From NCBI RefSeq assembly GCF_016427555.1, contig NZ_JAELVS010000009.1, forward strand, positions 1 to 39,421: a DNA stretch of 39,421 nt, in the 5' to 3' direction. The position numbers and the translations under genes are program-made. Of the stretch, positions 24,884 to 32,340 are shown piece after piece. Numbering within the stretch: position 1 is the first letter of the stretch; each line of letters starts with the position of its first letter. The notes under the pieces were generated by a model that did no database searches, was not told the DNA's origin, and worked only from the letters and a program-made list of their open reading frames with translations. Source of the DNA: Marinobacter litoralis. Its GTDB lineage: Bacteria; Pseudomonadota; Gammaproteobacteria; Pseudomonadales; Oleiphilaceae.

Positions 24884-25738
24884 GTGTCAGAACTCGCCAA
24901 CTACGAAAGCTTTAATATTGAAGTCAAAGACCAGGTTGCGCACGTGCAGTTCAGTCGCCCAGAGGCTATGAACTCCATGAATAAGGCCTTTTGGTTGGAG
25001 TTGCCTCGCTGTGTGCAGGATATTGAAGCCAACACCAACGCCCGGGCAATCGTGATTTCTTCCACGGGTAAGCATTTTTCTGCCGGCATGGACCTGGCGG
25101 TTTTTTCTGACCCTAAATCTGTGCCGATGAGCGGTGATCCGGGCCGCATGGCAGAGAACCTCCGCCGCGTTGTATTGCAGCTGCAAGACACGCTGACCTC
25201 TTTGGAAAAAGTGCGTTTGCCTGTGCTGGCAGCGGTACACGGTGGCTGCATTGGTGGCGCGCTGGATTTGGTGTGTGCTGCCGACAGCCGCTACTGCACC
25301 AAAGATGCTTATTTCACGATTAAAGAAACTGAGCTAGGTATGACGGCAGACGTGGGCACACTGCAGCGCTTGCCGAAGCTGATGCCTGAAGGCGTGGTGC
25401 GCGAGCTGGCCTACACTGGCCGGAAGTTTGGCGCAGAAGAAGCCCAGCGCCTTGGTTTTGTGAACAATGTATACGACAGTCAGGAAGAAATGGTTGAGGC
25501 CGTGCTTGCCATCGCCGCCCAGATTGCTGCGAATTCGCCGCTGGCGGTAACCGGTTGCAAGGAAATGCTGAATTTCAGTCGTGATCACAGTGTCGAGGAC
25601 AGCCTGAAGTACATGGCTACCTGGCAGGCGGGTATGTTCCGCCCGACCGATATGATGAAAACGTTTCAGGCCAAAGCCCAGAAGCAAGCGCCGGCCTATG
25701 ACGACCTGTTTCCGATCAAGGATCTGTTCTCCGACTGA
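24884..25738 (+). CDS. Delta(3,5)-Delta(2,4)-dienoyl-CoA isomerase (crotonase family, ECH1-like)
   Basis: The 284-residue crotonase-fold protein has HGGCIGGALDLV (oxyanion-hole region) and GMTADVGTLQRLPK. Three acids, Asp128, Glu148 and Asp156, have the exact 20- and 8-residue spacing of the catalytic Asp176, Glu196 and Asp204 of rat ECH1 as I recall them. This supports dienoyl-CoA isomerisation in the oxidation of unsaturated fatty acids with odd-numbered double bonds, over simple hydration. The start is the GTG at 24884, with GAGGGG seven bases upstream. The CPBP protease gene starts 3 bases after its stop, so they share a transcript. Confidence 0.9.
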   Translation: MSELANYESFNIEVKDQVAHVQFSRPEAMNSMNKAFWLELPRCVQDIEANTNARAIVISSTGKHFSAGMDLAVFSDPKSVPMSGDPGRMAENLRRVVLQLQDTLTSLEKVRLPVLAAVHGGCIGGALDLVCAADSRYCTKDAYFTIKETELGMTADVGTLQRLPKLMPEGVVRELAYTGRKFGAEEAQRLGFVNNVYDSQEEMVEAVLAIAAQIAANSPLAVTGCKEMLNFSRDHSVEDSLKYMATWQAGMFRPTDMMKTFQAKAQKQAPAYDDLFPIKDLFSD

Positions 25739-25741
25739 TTT

Positions 25742-26326
25742 ATGACCCAGCGCCAAGGCTCCTCCATTTCTCCAGTCACGGCTCTGTTGTTTCAGGGCGG
25801 TATTGGGGTGGTTGGAGCCTTAGCAATTTGGTTGTTTGATATCCCGCTATTGGGGGGTGACTTTAGCCTGGCTAAAGCGGTCGGCTTCGGCGCGGCCGGG
25901 GCTTTGGTCACTTACCTGCTGCTGTTGCAGCTTACGAAACTCACCTGGCTGTTTCCGGATAACCTGAGTGAACAGATGCAGGCTTTGTATGAGTTTGCAG
26001 CGAGTTATCGCTGGCCGGCGCTTGTGTTGTTGTCATTGCTGGCCGGGGTCGGGGAAGAGCTGTTGTTCCGAGGTGCCGTACAGGGCTGGTTATTGCAGAA
26101 TACCGGGCCCTGGACCTCGGTGATAGCGGCGTCACTGTTGTTTGGTTTGGTGCACTACGTTTCTTTGACGTATTTCATCATGGCGACCGGATTGGGGTTG
26201 ATCCTGGGGGCCGGCTATCAGCTCAGTGGCAGTCTGGCTATGGTGATGGTCTGGCATGCGATTTACGATATCCTGGCTCTGTATTTTCTGTTGAATTACC
26301 CTTCGTGGTTTGGCGTTCGCCGATAA
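25742..26326 (+). CDS. CPBP family intramembrane metalloprotease
   Basis: The 194-residue polytopic protein carries the CPBP (Abi/Rce1-like) motifs: EELLFR at 105-110, FGLVHY with His138, and WHAIYD with His172. Glutamates and histidines of this set hold the catalytic metal in Rce1-type glutamate proteases within the membrane. About five or six hydrophobic segments are visible. Substrates of bacterial members are mostly unknown. It starts 3 bases after the isomerase stop, so translation is probably coupled, although the two functions are not obviously related. Confidence 0.9.
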   Translation: MTQRQGSSISPVTALLFQGGIGVVGALAIWLFDIPLLGGDFSLAKAVGFGAAGALVTYLLLLQLTKLTWLFPDNLSEQMQALYEFAASYRWPALVLLSLLAGVGEELLFRGAVQGWLLQNTGPWTSVIAASLLFGLVHYVSLTYFIMATGLGLILGAGYQLSGSLAMVMVWHAIYDILALYFLLNYPSWFGVRR

Positions 26327-26361
26327 CCTCTTCCATTGCCTTCTGAAATTTGGAATTACGC

Positions 26362-26970
26362 GTGCTTGAAAGCTATTTGACCGGTTTGTTTGTGGGTGGA
26401 GGCCTTATTGTGGCTATCGGTGCCCAGAATGCTTACGTACTCAGCCAGTCTATTCGCCGCGAGCATCATTGGTGGTCGGCCGGGGTATGCATGATCGCGG
26501 ACATTGTGCTGTTTACGCTGGGGATGTTTGGTGTCTCAGCGGCCTTGACCGCGATGCCGCAGGGGCTGGAGATTCTGCGTTGGTTGGGTGTGGTGTTTTT
26601 GGGTTGGCTGGCGGTTCAGGCCTTCATTCGAGTTGGCTGGGGGCGAGAGGCGCTGACCACAAAGCAGCAAGCGGAGCGCAGTTTGAACGGCGTATTGTTA
26701 ACCACGCTGGCAGTGACGCTGCTGAATCCACAAGTGTACCTGGACACTTTGCTGTTGGTCCCTGCGGTGGGCGCCCAACAGTCGAGTACCCATGGGTTTC
26801 TGATAGGCGCGAGCAGTGCCTCTGTAATGTGGTTTGGTGGGCTGGCTTGGTTCGGCTCCGCAATGGCACCGATTTTGTCTCGCCCGAAAGTTTGGCGTGT
26901 TATTGATGGCTTGATCGGTTTGATGATGCTTGCCATTGCCATGCAGCTGGCGCTCGTCGGGCTGAAATAA
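26362..26970 (+). CDS. LysE/ArgO family amino acid exporter
   Basis: The 202-residue inner-membrane protein has the LysE/ArgO opening YLTGLFVGGGLIVAIGAQNA followed by YVLSQSIRR and about six hydrophobic segments. It also has TLAVTLLNPQVYLDT, the conserved NP(Q/H) region after the third helix. These features suggest export of a basic amino acid such as arginine or lysine, driven by the proton gradient. The GTG at 26362 is preferred because GGAA lies six bases before it; a TTG at 26350 in frame is an alternative. No LysG/ArgP-type regulator gene is adjacent. Confidence 0.9.
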   Translation: MLESYLTGLFVGGGLIVAIGAQNAYVLSQSIRREHHWWSAGVCMIADIVLFTLGMFGVSAALTAMPQGLEILRWLGVVFLGWLAVQAFIRVGWGREALTTKQQAERSLNGVLLTTLAVTLLNPQVYLDTLLLVPAVGAQQSSTHGFLIGASSASVMWFGGLAWFGSAMAPILSRPKVWRVIDGLIGLMMLAIAMQLALVGLK

Positions 26971-27007
26971 TTCAAACGGTTGTATGAAATTAGGTTGAGT
27001 CTTCGAT

Positions 27008-27024
27008 TATCTTGCAGGAAGATA
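27008..27024. promoter_or_regulatory. Small palindrome upstream of the DUF4442 gene
   Basis: TATCTTGCAGGAAGATA has perfect 6-base arms around GCAGG. It lies 48 bases before the DUF4442 start. It could be an operator, but short palindromes of this size also occur by chance. Confidence 0.25.
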
Positions 27025-27071
27025 GCGCGCTTGCGAACGCTTGCTAGCTACTCAATTTGTCGAGGAACCCT

Positions 27072-27557
27072 ATGAATTCAACAATTCGCCGCTGGTTTGC
27101 CAGTGCCAGCTCGATGCGCCACGTGATGAATACCTTTGCGCCGTATTTAGGGGCCGGTATCAAGGCCACCCATATTGCGGACGATTTCTCCACCGCCACG
27201 GTGGAAATGAAGCAGCGTTGGTACAACACCAACTATGTGGGAACCCACTTTGGTGGCTCGCTGTACAGCATGGTTGACCCTATGTACATGCTGCTGCTCA
27301 TGCGCAAGTTGGGCAATGATTATGTGGTTTGGGACAAAGCGGCGAGCATTGAATTTGTCCGGCCGGGCAAAGGCCGTGTGACGGCGCATTTTGAACTGAC
27401 CGAAGATAAACTCGAAGAAATTCGCCAGGCCACCGCAGGCGGTGATAAATACCTGCCTGAATGGACCCTCGATGTGGTCGATGAATCTGGTGAAATTGTC
27501 GCCAAAGTGAAGAAAGTTCTATACGTCCGCAAGAAGAAAGCCCGGGCCAAGAGCTGA
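27072..27557 (+). CDS. DUF4442 hotdog-fold protein (putative thioesterase)
   Basis: The 161-residue protein has the DUF4442 pattern: [20 protein letters not shown] (the hotdog helix and its glycine-rich turn), [15 protein letters not shown] and a final strand with [13 protein letters not shown]. The family is in the hotdog superfamily of acyl-CoA thioesterases and dehydratases, so thioester hydrolysis is a reasonable guess, without a known substrate. The ATG at 27072 has GAGGAA upstream; a TTG 15 bases earlier is in frame but overlaps that site. The basic tail (RKKKARAKS) is unremarkable. It converges with the hydrolase gene, 25 bases away. Confidence 0.85.
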   Translation: MNSTIRRWFASASSMRHVMNTFAPYLGAGIKATHIADDFSTATVEMKQRWYNTNYVGTHFGGSLYSMVDPMYMLLLMRKLGNDYVVWDKAASIEFVRPGKGRVTAHFELTEDKLEEIRQATAGGDKYLPEWTLDVVDESGEIVAKVKKVLYVRKKKARAKS

Positions 27558-27582
27558 CCCGAGCGAACGTTGCTGCAGGTTG

Positions 27583-28638
27583 TCAGGCCGGCCCGGATTC
27601 TATCCGCTTCAGAAATTGGGCAATATCTTCAAACGCTTCTTCGGCCTGCGGTAACAGAGGGGTAAACATGTGCCAAACGTGCACCATGTTTTGCCAGGTA
27701 TGCAGTTCCACGGGCGACCCCTCCGCTTTTGCTTTGGCGGCGTATCGCGCTGCGTTGTCCAACAGCATTTCCGTGGTGCTGGCGTGAATCAGGGTGGGTG
27801 GCAAGTTAGCAAGGTTGCCACGCAGCGGAGATGCCACGGGATTGGTCGGGGACAAGCGGAAGGCTGCAAGCGTGCCCCACCAGACCACCGGTAATGGGAT
27901 TTTCGACAAGCCGCCGAACACCGGACCCAGCATCAAATCGGTTTGAATGTTGTTGCGATTGCTTGGCGCGGTCAGTGTCAGATCGGTGGATGGCGACAGG
28001 GCGATCGCCGCATCCGGCATGCGAATGCCGTTGTCCCGCAACCAGGCGATAAGTGACAGCGTGTGACTGCCGCCGGCAGAATCCCCGGCCACGACTACAA
28101 ACTCGGCTTCCCCTTTTCCTTCGGGCCCATGGTCCAGTAGCCAGGTATACGCTTCCCGGCAATCGATAATGCCGTCTATGAAGCGGTGCTCGGGCATCAA
28201 ACGGTAATCCACGGCAAAGACGGCAGCATTGGCGAGCCGGGAGAACCGGTTGGTCACCGCTCGGTGGCTCTTTGGGCTGCCCGCTGTCCAGGCGCCGCCA
28301 TGAATGTAGAGTACCCGCCGTTTCGGGTCTGCTCCGGGAGCAATCACCCATTCTCCTTTCGGGTGCAGACAAGGCTGGACCTCGGACTCGATGACGGCAT
28401 CCTCCCCCAAACTGTCCAGATGTTTGCGCAATGCCATGAGCCTGGCCTTGCCTTTCAGCCCTTTGGACGCGCGCCCCATTTCTTTGATGCGCGAGATGAC
28501 TTCGTCATGGGAGGGATGTGGGGAAACTTCGTTGGTTGCCCATTTGTGTCCGTCCAGGTGAGACAGGTCATGAACCCGGAACAGCACAAAGGTGGCAACA
28601 ATGAGCAGTGCAACGATGGCGAGCAAGATCCAAAGCAT
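27583..28638 (-). CDS. Alpha/beta hydrolase of the HSL family (esterase/lipase), membrane-anchored
   Basis: The 351-residue protein starts with one hydrophobic segment (3-20), probably an uncleaved anchor. The hydrolase domain has the HSL oxyanion motif HGGAW (113-117), the nucleophile elbow GDSAGG (Ser187), an acid in TTEMLLDN (Glu290 or Asp294) and the histidine in MVHVWHMF (His320). The substrate is likely a short- or medium-chain ester, but this cannot be told from sequence. The ATG at 28638 has AAGGAA upstream. It is divergent from ThpR. Confidence 0.92.
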   Translation of the reverse strand: MLWILLAIVALLIVATFVLFRVHDLSHLDGHKWATNEVSPHPSHDEVISRIKEMGRASKGLKGKARLMALRKHLDSLGEDAVIESEVQPCLHPKGEWVIAPGADPKRRVLYIHGGAWTAGSPKSHRAVTNRFSRLANAAVFAVDYRLMPEHRFIDGIIDCREAYTWLLDHGPEGKGEAEFVVVAGDSAGGSHTLSLIAWLRDNGIRMPDAAIALSPSTDLTLTAPSNRNNIQTDLMLGPVFGGLSKIPLPVVWWGTLAAFRLSPTNPVASPLRGNLANLPPTLIHASTTEMLLDNAARYAAKAKAEGSPVELHTWQNMVHVWHMFTPLLPQAEEAFEDIAQFLKRIESGPA

Positions 28639-28761
28639 GGTTGTTCCTTTTGAGTGCCACGTTTAAGTGTGCGTATTATGCTGGCGTTATGTCGTTATGA
28701 TGGCAACTATTTCAGAGTGAACGAAGATTGCCATTGGCTCAACTGCCTGGGGGAGGTGGGT

Positions 28762-29295
28762 ATGCCCAAGGTGTTTTTTGGTGTTGAGATTGCTCCACAC
28801 ATCAAACAGCGCTTGCTGAAGATTCAAACGCCGTTGCGGTCTGCGCGTTGGCAGAGTTATGAGCAGCTCCATCTGACGTTGGTGTTTTTGGGAAATGTCG
28901 CAGATGATGCGGTACCCGGCTTGATTGACGCGGCAACCTCTGTAGTGGAGTCATCATTTGAATTAACGGTCAGAGGGTTGGGGTGTTTTGGCTCACCAGA
29001 GCGACCGAAGATTTTCTGGGCGGGCGTGGCGCCGGAATCACCGGTGGTTAATCTGCATCGGCAATTGCGGGATAAGTTGCAAACAGAGGGTAGCAGTGTC
29101 GAGCATCGTCATTTCCGGCCGCACATTACGTTAAGCCGATTTGGGCGCGACGCGGGCTCGGTTAAGGAGTTCATTGAGACGCGCGGAGAGGAAGAATTCG
29201 GCACTATGTCCGTTTCGGAATTTGTGCTGTATGACAGTAACCAAGGACCAAATGGTTCGGTATACACTGTTTTGCAGCGTTTCCCTTTGATGTAA
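28762..29295 (+). CDS. thpR: RNA 2',3'-cyclic phosphodiesterase ThpR (2H family)
   Basis: The 177-residue protein has both catalytic HxT motifs of the 2H phosphoesterase family: HLTL at 37-40 and HITL at 121-124. The N-terminal strand is KVFFGVEI. ThpR hydrolyses the 2',3'-cyclic phosphate of RNA to a 2'-phosphomonoester; the older LigT ligase label reflects an in vitro reverse reaction. The ATG at 28762 has GGGAGG five bases upstream; the open frame extends 36 codons further upstream but without a credible start. A convergent hairpin follows the stop. Confidence 0.92.
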   Translation: MPKVFFGVEIAPHIKQRLLKIQTPLRSARWQSYEQLHLTLVFLGNVADDAVPGLIDAATSVVESSFELTVRGLGCFGSPERPKIFWAGVAPESPVVNLHRQLRDKLQTEGSSVEHRHFRPHITLSRFGRDAGSVKEFIETRGEEEFGTMSVSEFVLYDSNQGPNGSVYTVLQRFPLM

Positions 29296-29296
29296 C

Positions 29297-29321
29297 GAGG
29301 GCTCGGGACGGCCGAGCCCTC
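29297..29321. terminator. Hairpin between convergent thpR and the DUF6160 gene
   Basis: GAGGGCTCGG pairs perfectly with CCGAGCCCTC around a 5-base loop. Neither side has an immediate T-run (a GGGTTTT follows seven bases later on the plus strand). It probably ends both convergent transcripts, but the strength is uncertain. Confidence 0.6.
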
Positions 29322-29331
29322 TGACTGGGTT

Positions 29332-30177
29332 TTAGTGGCCGTAAATCCGCATGGTGGTGTTCTCAACGACCAGGTTGTCGAGCATTACGGAGCCGATCGA
29401 GGTTCCGCCAACCAGAACATCTCCAATCGACATATCTGCCGCAAAGGTGTTCAGATCAATCGCCAATGCATCTTGAGTGGGGTCGGCCAAACGAGTGGAT
29501 TTGTAGATATCCATGTCGATGTTGGCACCCAGAGTCAAAACGCTGGGATTCGCTGCTGACCCATCAAGCTTGGTGCCCATGTAGTCCGCGCCGGTCATTT
29601 TCAAATCGCGGATGCCAAGTGCCAGAAAATCAACATCGACATCCAGATCTGAAATGCCGACCTGTGTTTTCAGGTTAAGTGTGTCGGTCGCCGTATCGAT
29701 ATGGAGGCCGACCTTGGTGAACGCACCCACCATGCTGAAGTTGCTTGCCAGCAGGGTAGAATCGGTGGCGCCTTGCAGTGACCAGTTGCCGGTACTAACG
29801 CCAAAATCGATCGGGGCGGCGGTGATGGGCCAGATGTTAATGATGGCATCGCCGTCTGCAGCAACGTCGATATCGATCTTGATGTTGTCGATCAGATCGT
29901 TAGCTCCGCCAAACAGCACGTCGCGGAAATCGGTGATTTCCTCAAACAGGTCGGTACGGTTTGCACCACCGATCTTGATGTCTTTAATGGAGAAGGAGCC
30001 TTCATCGGTGTAGATGAACTCGTCGATGGAGAGTTTGGTTTCCAGCTCAATTGTGACACCGGCCTGGCCGGTTACATTGCTCATGTGAGCGTCTTCAAGT
30101 GGCTTTAGGTCAGCGTGGGCGGCGAACGGAAGCCCGGCGACAGCCAGCACCAACGCGGTTTTTTTCAGGCTTTTCAT
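29332..30177 (-). CDS. DUF6160/FilA-like exported protein
   Basis: The 281-residue protein has a signal peptide (MKSLKKTALVLAVAGLPFAAHA). The characteristic mature start is DLKPLEDAHMSNVTGQAGVT, matching the VTGQAG motif that I associate with DUF6160 and with Acinetobacter FilA. The rest is a repetitive beta-rich chain of alternating polar and hydrophobic residues with many aspartates. It is probably surface or periplasmic. FilA has been called a pilus-assembly protein by association, so no molecular function is claimed. It follows the choice-of-anchor D gene after 99 bases that hold a strong hairpin. The ATG at 30177 has AAGGGA upstream. Confidence 0.75.
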   Translation of the reverse strand: MKSLKKTALVLAVAGLPFAAHADLKPLEDAHMSNVTGQAGVTIELETKLSIDEFIYTDEGSFSIKDIKIGGANRTDLFEEITDFRDVLFGGANDLIDNIKIDIDVAADGDAIINIWPITAAPIDFGVSTGNWSLQGATDSTLLASNFSMVGAFTKVGLHIDTATDTLNLKTQVGISDLDVDVDFLALGIRDLKMTGADYMGTKLDGSAANPSVLTLGANIDMDIYKSTRLADPTQDALAIDLNTFAADMSIGDVLVGGTSIGSVMLDNLVVENTTMRIYGH

Positions 30178-30217
30178 ATCAGTATCCCTTGTTATTTATT
30201 TTTTTGTCGTGCTTGTG

Positions 30218-30246
30218 GGGCACAAACGGTTTTGCCGTTTGTGCCC
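30218..30246 (-). ncRNA. Strong intergenic hairpin without T-run
   Basis: GGGCACAAACGG pairs perfectly with CCGTTTGTGCCC over 12 bp around a 5-base loop. It sits between two codirectional minus-strand genes, just after the upstream gene's stop. It has no T-run in the direction of transcription, so it may be an mRNA stability or processing element, or a leaky terminator. This is a structural call, not a claim of a separate RNA gene. Confidence 0.5.
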
Positions 30247-30276
30247 GATTCCCGGCATGGCCGGAACTTTCAGAAC

Positions 30277-32097
30277 TTATTGCGGAGTCAGGTTCAGGTT
30301 GATGGTGTTACCCGGGCCAGACATGAACTTGTTCAGCAGGCTGGTCAGCAGGCCACAATTCTCCAGCGGTGGCAGGTCGTACACACCGGTTACGTTGCCG
30401 CCGGTTGCTGGCGAGAAGTTAGAGCCTTCAGGGCTGGTCAGCTGAATATCAACCGGGGTGCTGGTGCGGCACTGATCGCCACCACCGATGCGCACCGGCA
30501 GGCCAAAGAGTTTGATCGCCACCTTGGGCACTTTTACGTAAAGCGGGGAGTTGGCGGTCAGCTTGCCATCGACCAGAGAGCCGGTGGTTAGGCCAGCTTG
30601 TTCGAATTCGACGTTGGCTGCTGCATGCATCTTGCTCCACAGCACCTTGATGGTGAAGTTGCCAGACGTCGGGTCTACCTGTGTGTCGGCTTCAAACGTG
30701 CCAGAAGCGAGGTCAAGCAGCGTGGCGATAGTGCCGTTCAGTGGCAGGCTGCCACCGGTTGCGGCAATCAAGGTGGAGCCTTCCAGGCCCAGCAGTAGCT
30801 CGAGTTCTGCGCCGCCGGTCGGTTCTTCGAATGCTTCAACGGTCACAGGTACCGACACTTCTGCATTCTGTGTGTCGCTGGAACGGATAATCAGGGCAGC
30901 AGTGCTTACGCCTGCCGCGCCCGCGGTGTAGGCCACTTCGACCGCGCAGCTTGCTCCGGCCGCTACAGTGGTGCAGTTATTGGTTTGAGTAAAATCACTG
31001 GCATTGGTGCCCGTCAACGCGATGCTGTCGATCTGCAAAGCGGCGTTGCCGTTGTTGGCGACCGTGACTTGCTGTGATTTGCTGGTGCCAACCTGAACAC
31101 GGCCCAGATCGATTGAGCCCGGAGTAACCGCAATTTCAGGTGTCGGGGCCAACGTGCCTTTGCCAGATAGTGCAACCTCGATGCTCGGCTTATCAGCGTC
31201 GGTAGACTCGATGGTGAGGGTGGCGTTTCGCGTACCGTCGGTGCTCGGAGCAAAGGTAACGTTGACGCTACAGGAAGCATTCGGAGCCAGTGACGAGCCG
31301 CAATCGCTGGTTTGGGTGAACAGCTCTGCGTCGGGGCCGCTGATAGTGATGTTGTTGATGCCCAGAGCGGCACTTCCGGTACTGAGGATCGAAACCGACT
31401 GTTGGGCGCTCAAGCCGGCCTGCACGGAACCAAACGCCAGCTCTTGAGCATCGACGCTGATGCGCGGAGTTTCGACAACTTCACCTGCAACGGTGACGGT
31501 TTGCAGAAGATTGTTCTGATCAGGCAGTTGCACGCAATCGGTGGTGATCTCGCCGATGGGCGCGGGCGCAATATCGCCGTTCGCGGTGCGAGCGATCAGG
31601 TCGAGTTTAAGGGCGCCAACGCGGATTTCGGCCTGGCCAATGTCATCCGTTGTGAACAGGATTTCGGGAGCCACACCGGAAGCAGGCACGTTGAACTCGC
31701 CACTTTCTGCTGGAATGGCTGTAGGCGGAATGGTCAGGGTAACAATTTGTTCTAATGTCCGGCCCGCTGTGATGACGTTGTTGGTGCTGGTTGCGATCCC
31801 TTCGACAGTTTCTGAGCCAACCAGTTTCAGGCCGGTGCGGGCATCATCGTTAACAACCGTGATTGCTGTAACTTCGAACTGGGGGGTAGGGTCGCCCACC
31901 GATGCCACGGCCGGAATGTCAGCGTTGATTTGTGCGCGAATGGGTTGCGTGCCAATCAGCGGAAACGGGCATTCAAAAGCGAGTTCCGTTGATACTTGTT
32001 CAGCGGCTGCGTTGCTCGCACCACCAGCCATCAGTGCAGCAGCGGCAACGGCGGGGCCGAGCTTGCGCACATTGGTATTGAGGTTACTGAGTTTCAT
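30277..32097 (-). CDS. Choice-of-anchor D domain protein with DUF6801-like N-terminus
   Basis: The 606-residue exported protein has a signal peptide (cleavage near residue 32, SNAAA then EQ). The N-terminal domain starts ECPFPLIGTQPIRAQI, resembling DUF6801. Two immunoglobulin-like choice-of-anchor D (ASPM-SPD-2-Hydin type) repeats follow at about 215-315 and 320-420; each opens with a strand of the IDLGRVQVGTSKSQQVTV kind and has a paired-cysteine loop (QTNNC...GASC). The C-terminal region (440-606) is beta-rich and has a further cysteine pair. It is probably a surface or adhesion protein. The ATG at 32097 has GAGGAC upstream. It is linked to DUF6160 in position and direction. Confidence 0.8.
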   Translation of the reverse strand: MKLSNLNTNVRKLGPAVAAAALMAGGASNAAAEQVSTELAFECPFPLIGTQPIRAQINADIPAVASVGDPTPQFEVTAITVVNDDARTGLKLVGSETVEGIATSTNNVITAGRTLEQIVTLTIPPTAIPAESGEFNVPASGVAPEILFTTDDIGQAEIRVGALKLDLIARTANGDIAPAPIGEITTDCVQLPDQNNLLQTVTVAGEVVETPRISVDAQELAFGSVQAGLSAQQSVSILSTGSAALGINNITISGPDAELFTQTSDCGSSLAPNASCSVNVTFAPSTDGTRNATLTIESTDADKPSIEVALSGKGTLAPTPEIAVTPGSIDLGRVQVGTSKSQQVTVANNGNAALQIDSIALTGTNASDFTQTNNCTTVAAGASCAVEVAYTAGAAGVSTAALIIRSSDTQNAEVSVPVTVEAFEEPTGGAELELLLGLEGSTLIAATGGSLPLNGTIATLLDLASGTFEADTQVDPTSGNFTIKVLWSKMHAAANVEFEQAGLTTGSLVDGKLTANSPLYVKVPKVAIKLFGLPVRIGGGDQCRTSTPVDIQLTSPEGSNFSPATGGNVTGVYDLPPLENCGLLTSLLNKFMSGPGNTINLNLTPQ

Positions 32098-32236
32098 TCA
32101 TTCGTCCTCTGTCTTGCGTTCATTGTTGTCATTAGGGGCAGACATCACCGATGCGGGCGTTCGATCGGACTTGCTTGATTCCCTTGGTCATGGGCATCAC
32201 ACCCACGATTGCAGGATTATTAGACTGGGACGGGGC

Positions 32237-32270
32237 CGGTGCCGTCATTGCGAGTGGCGGCACCGTTTTT
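32237..32270 (+). terminator. Plus-strand terminator upstream of the choice-of-anchor D gene
   Basis: CGGTGCCG pairs with CGGCACCG over 8 bp around a 13-base loop, followed by TTTTT. It is oriented on the plus strand, although the flanking genes are both on the minus strand. It may end an antisense transcript or be chance; on the minus strand the same hairpin lacks a T-run. Confidence 0.5.
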
Positions 32271-32340
32271 GTCTAAAGCGGAGAGCAGGGCGGTTATTTG
32301 TTTAAATCGTGAACGACATCATGGTGGGGATTGGGCGTGC

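Noticed and set aside
32151..32276. A 41-codon open frame (MRAFDRTCLIP...) on the plus strand
   Set aside because: It reads through a terminator-like hairpin and its T-run and has no ribosome-binding site.
31541..32305. A 254-codon open frame on the plus strand over the choice-of-anchor D gene
   Set aside because: It is low-complexity in translation (serine, alanine, valine) and opposite a gene with clear domains.
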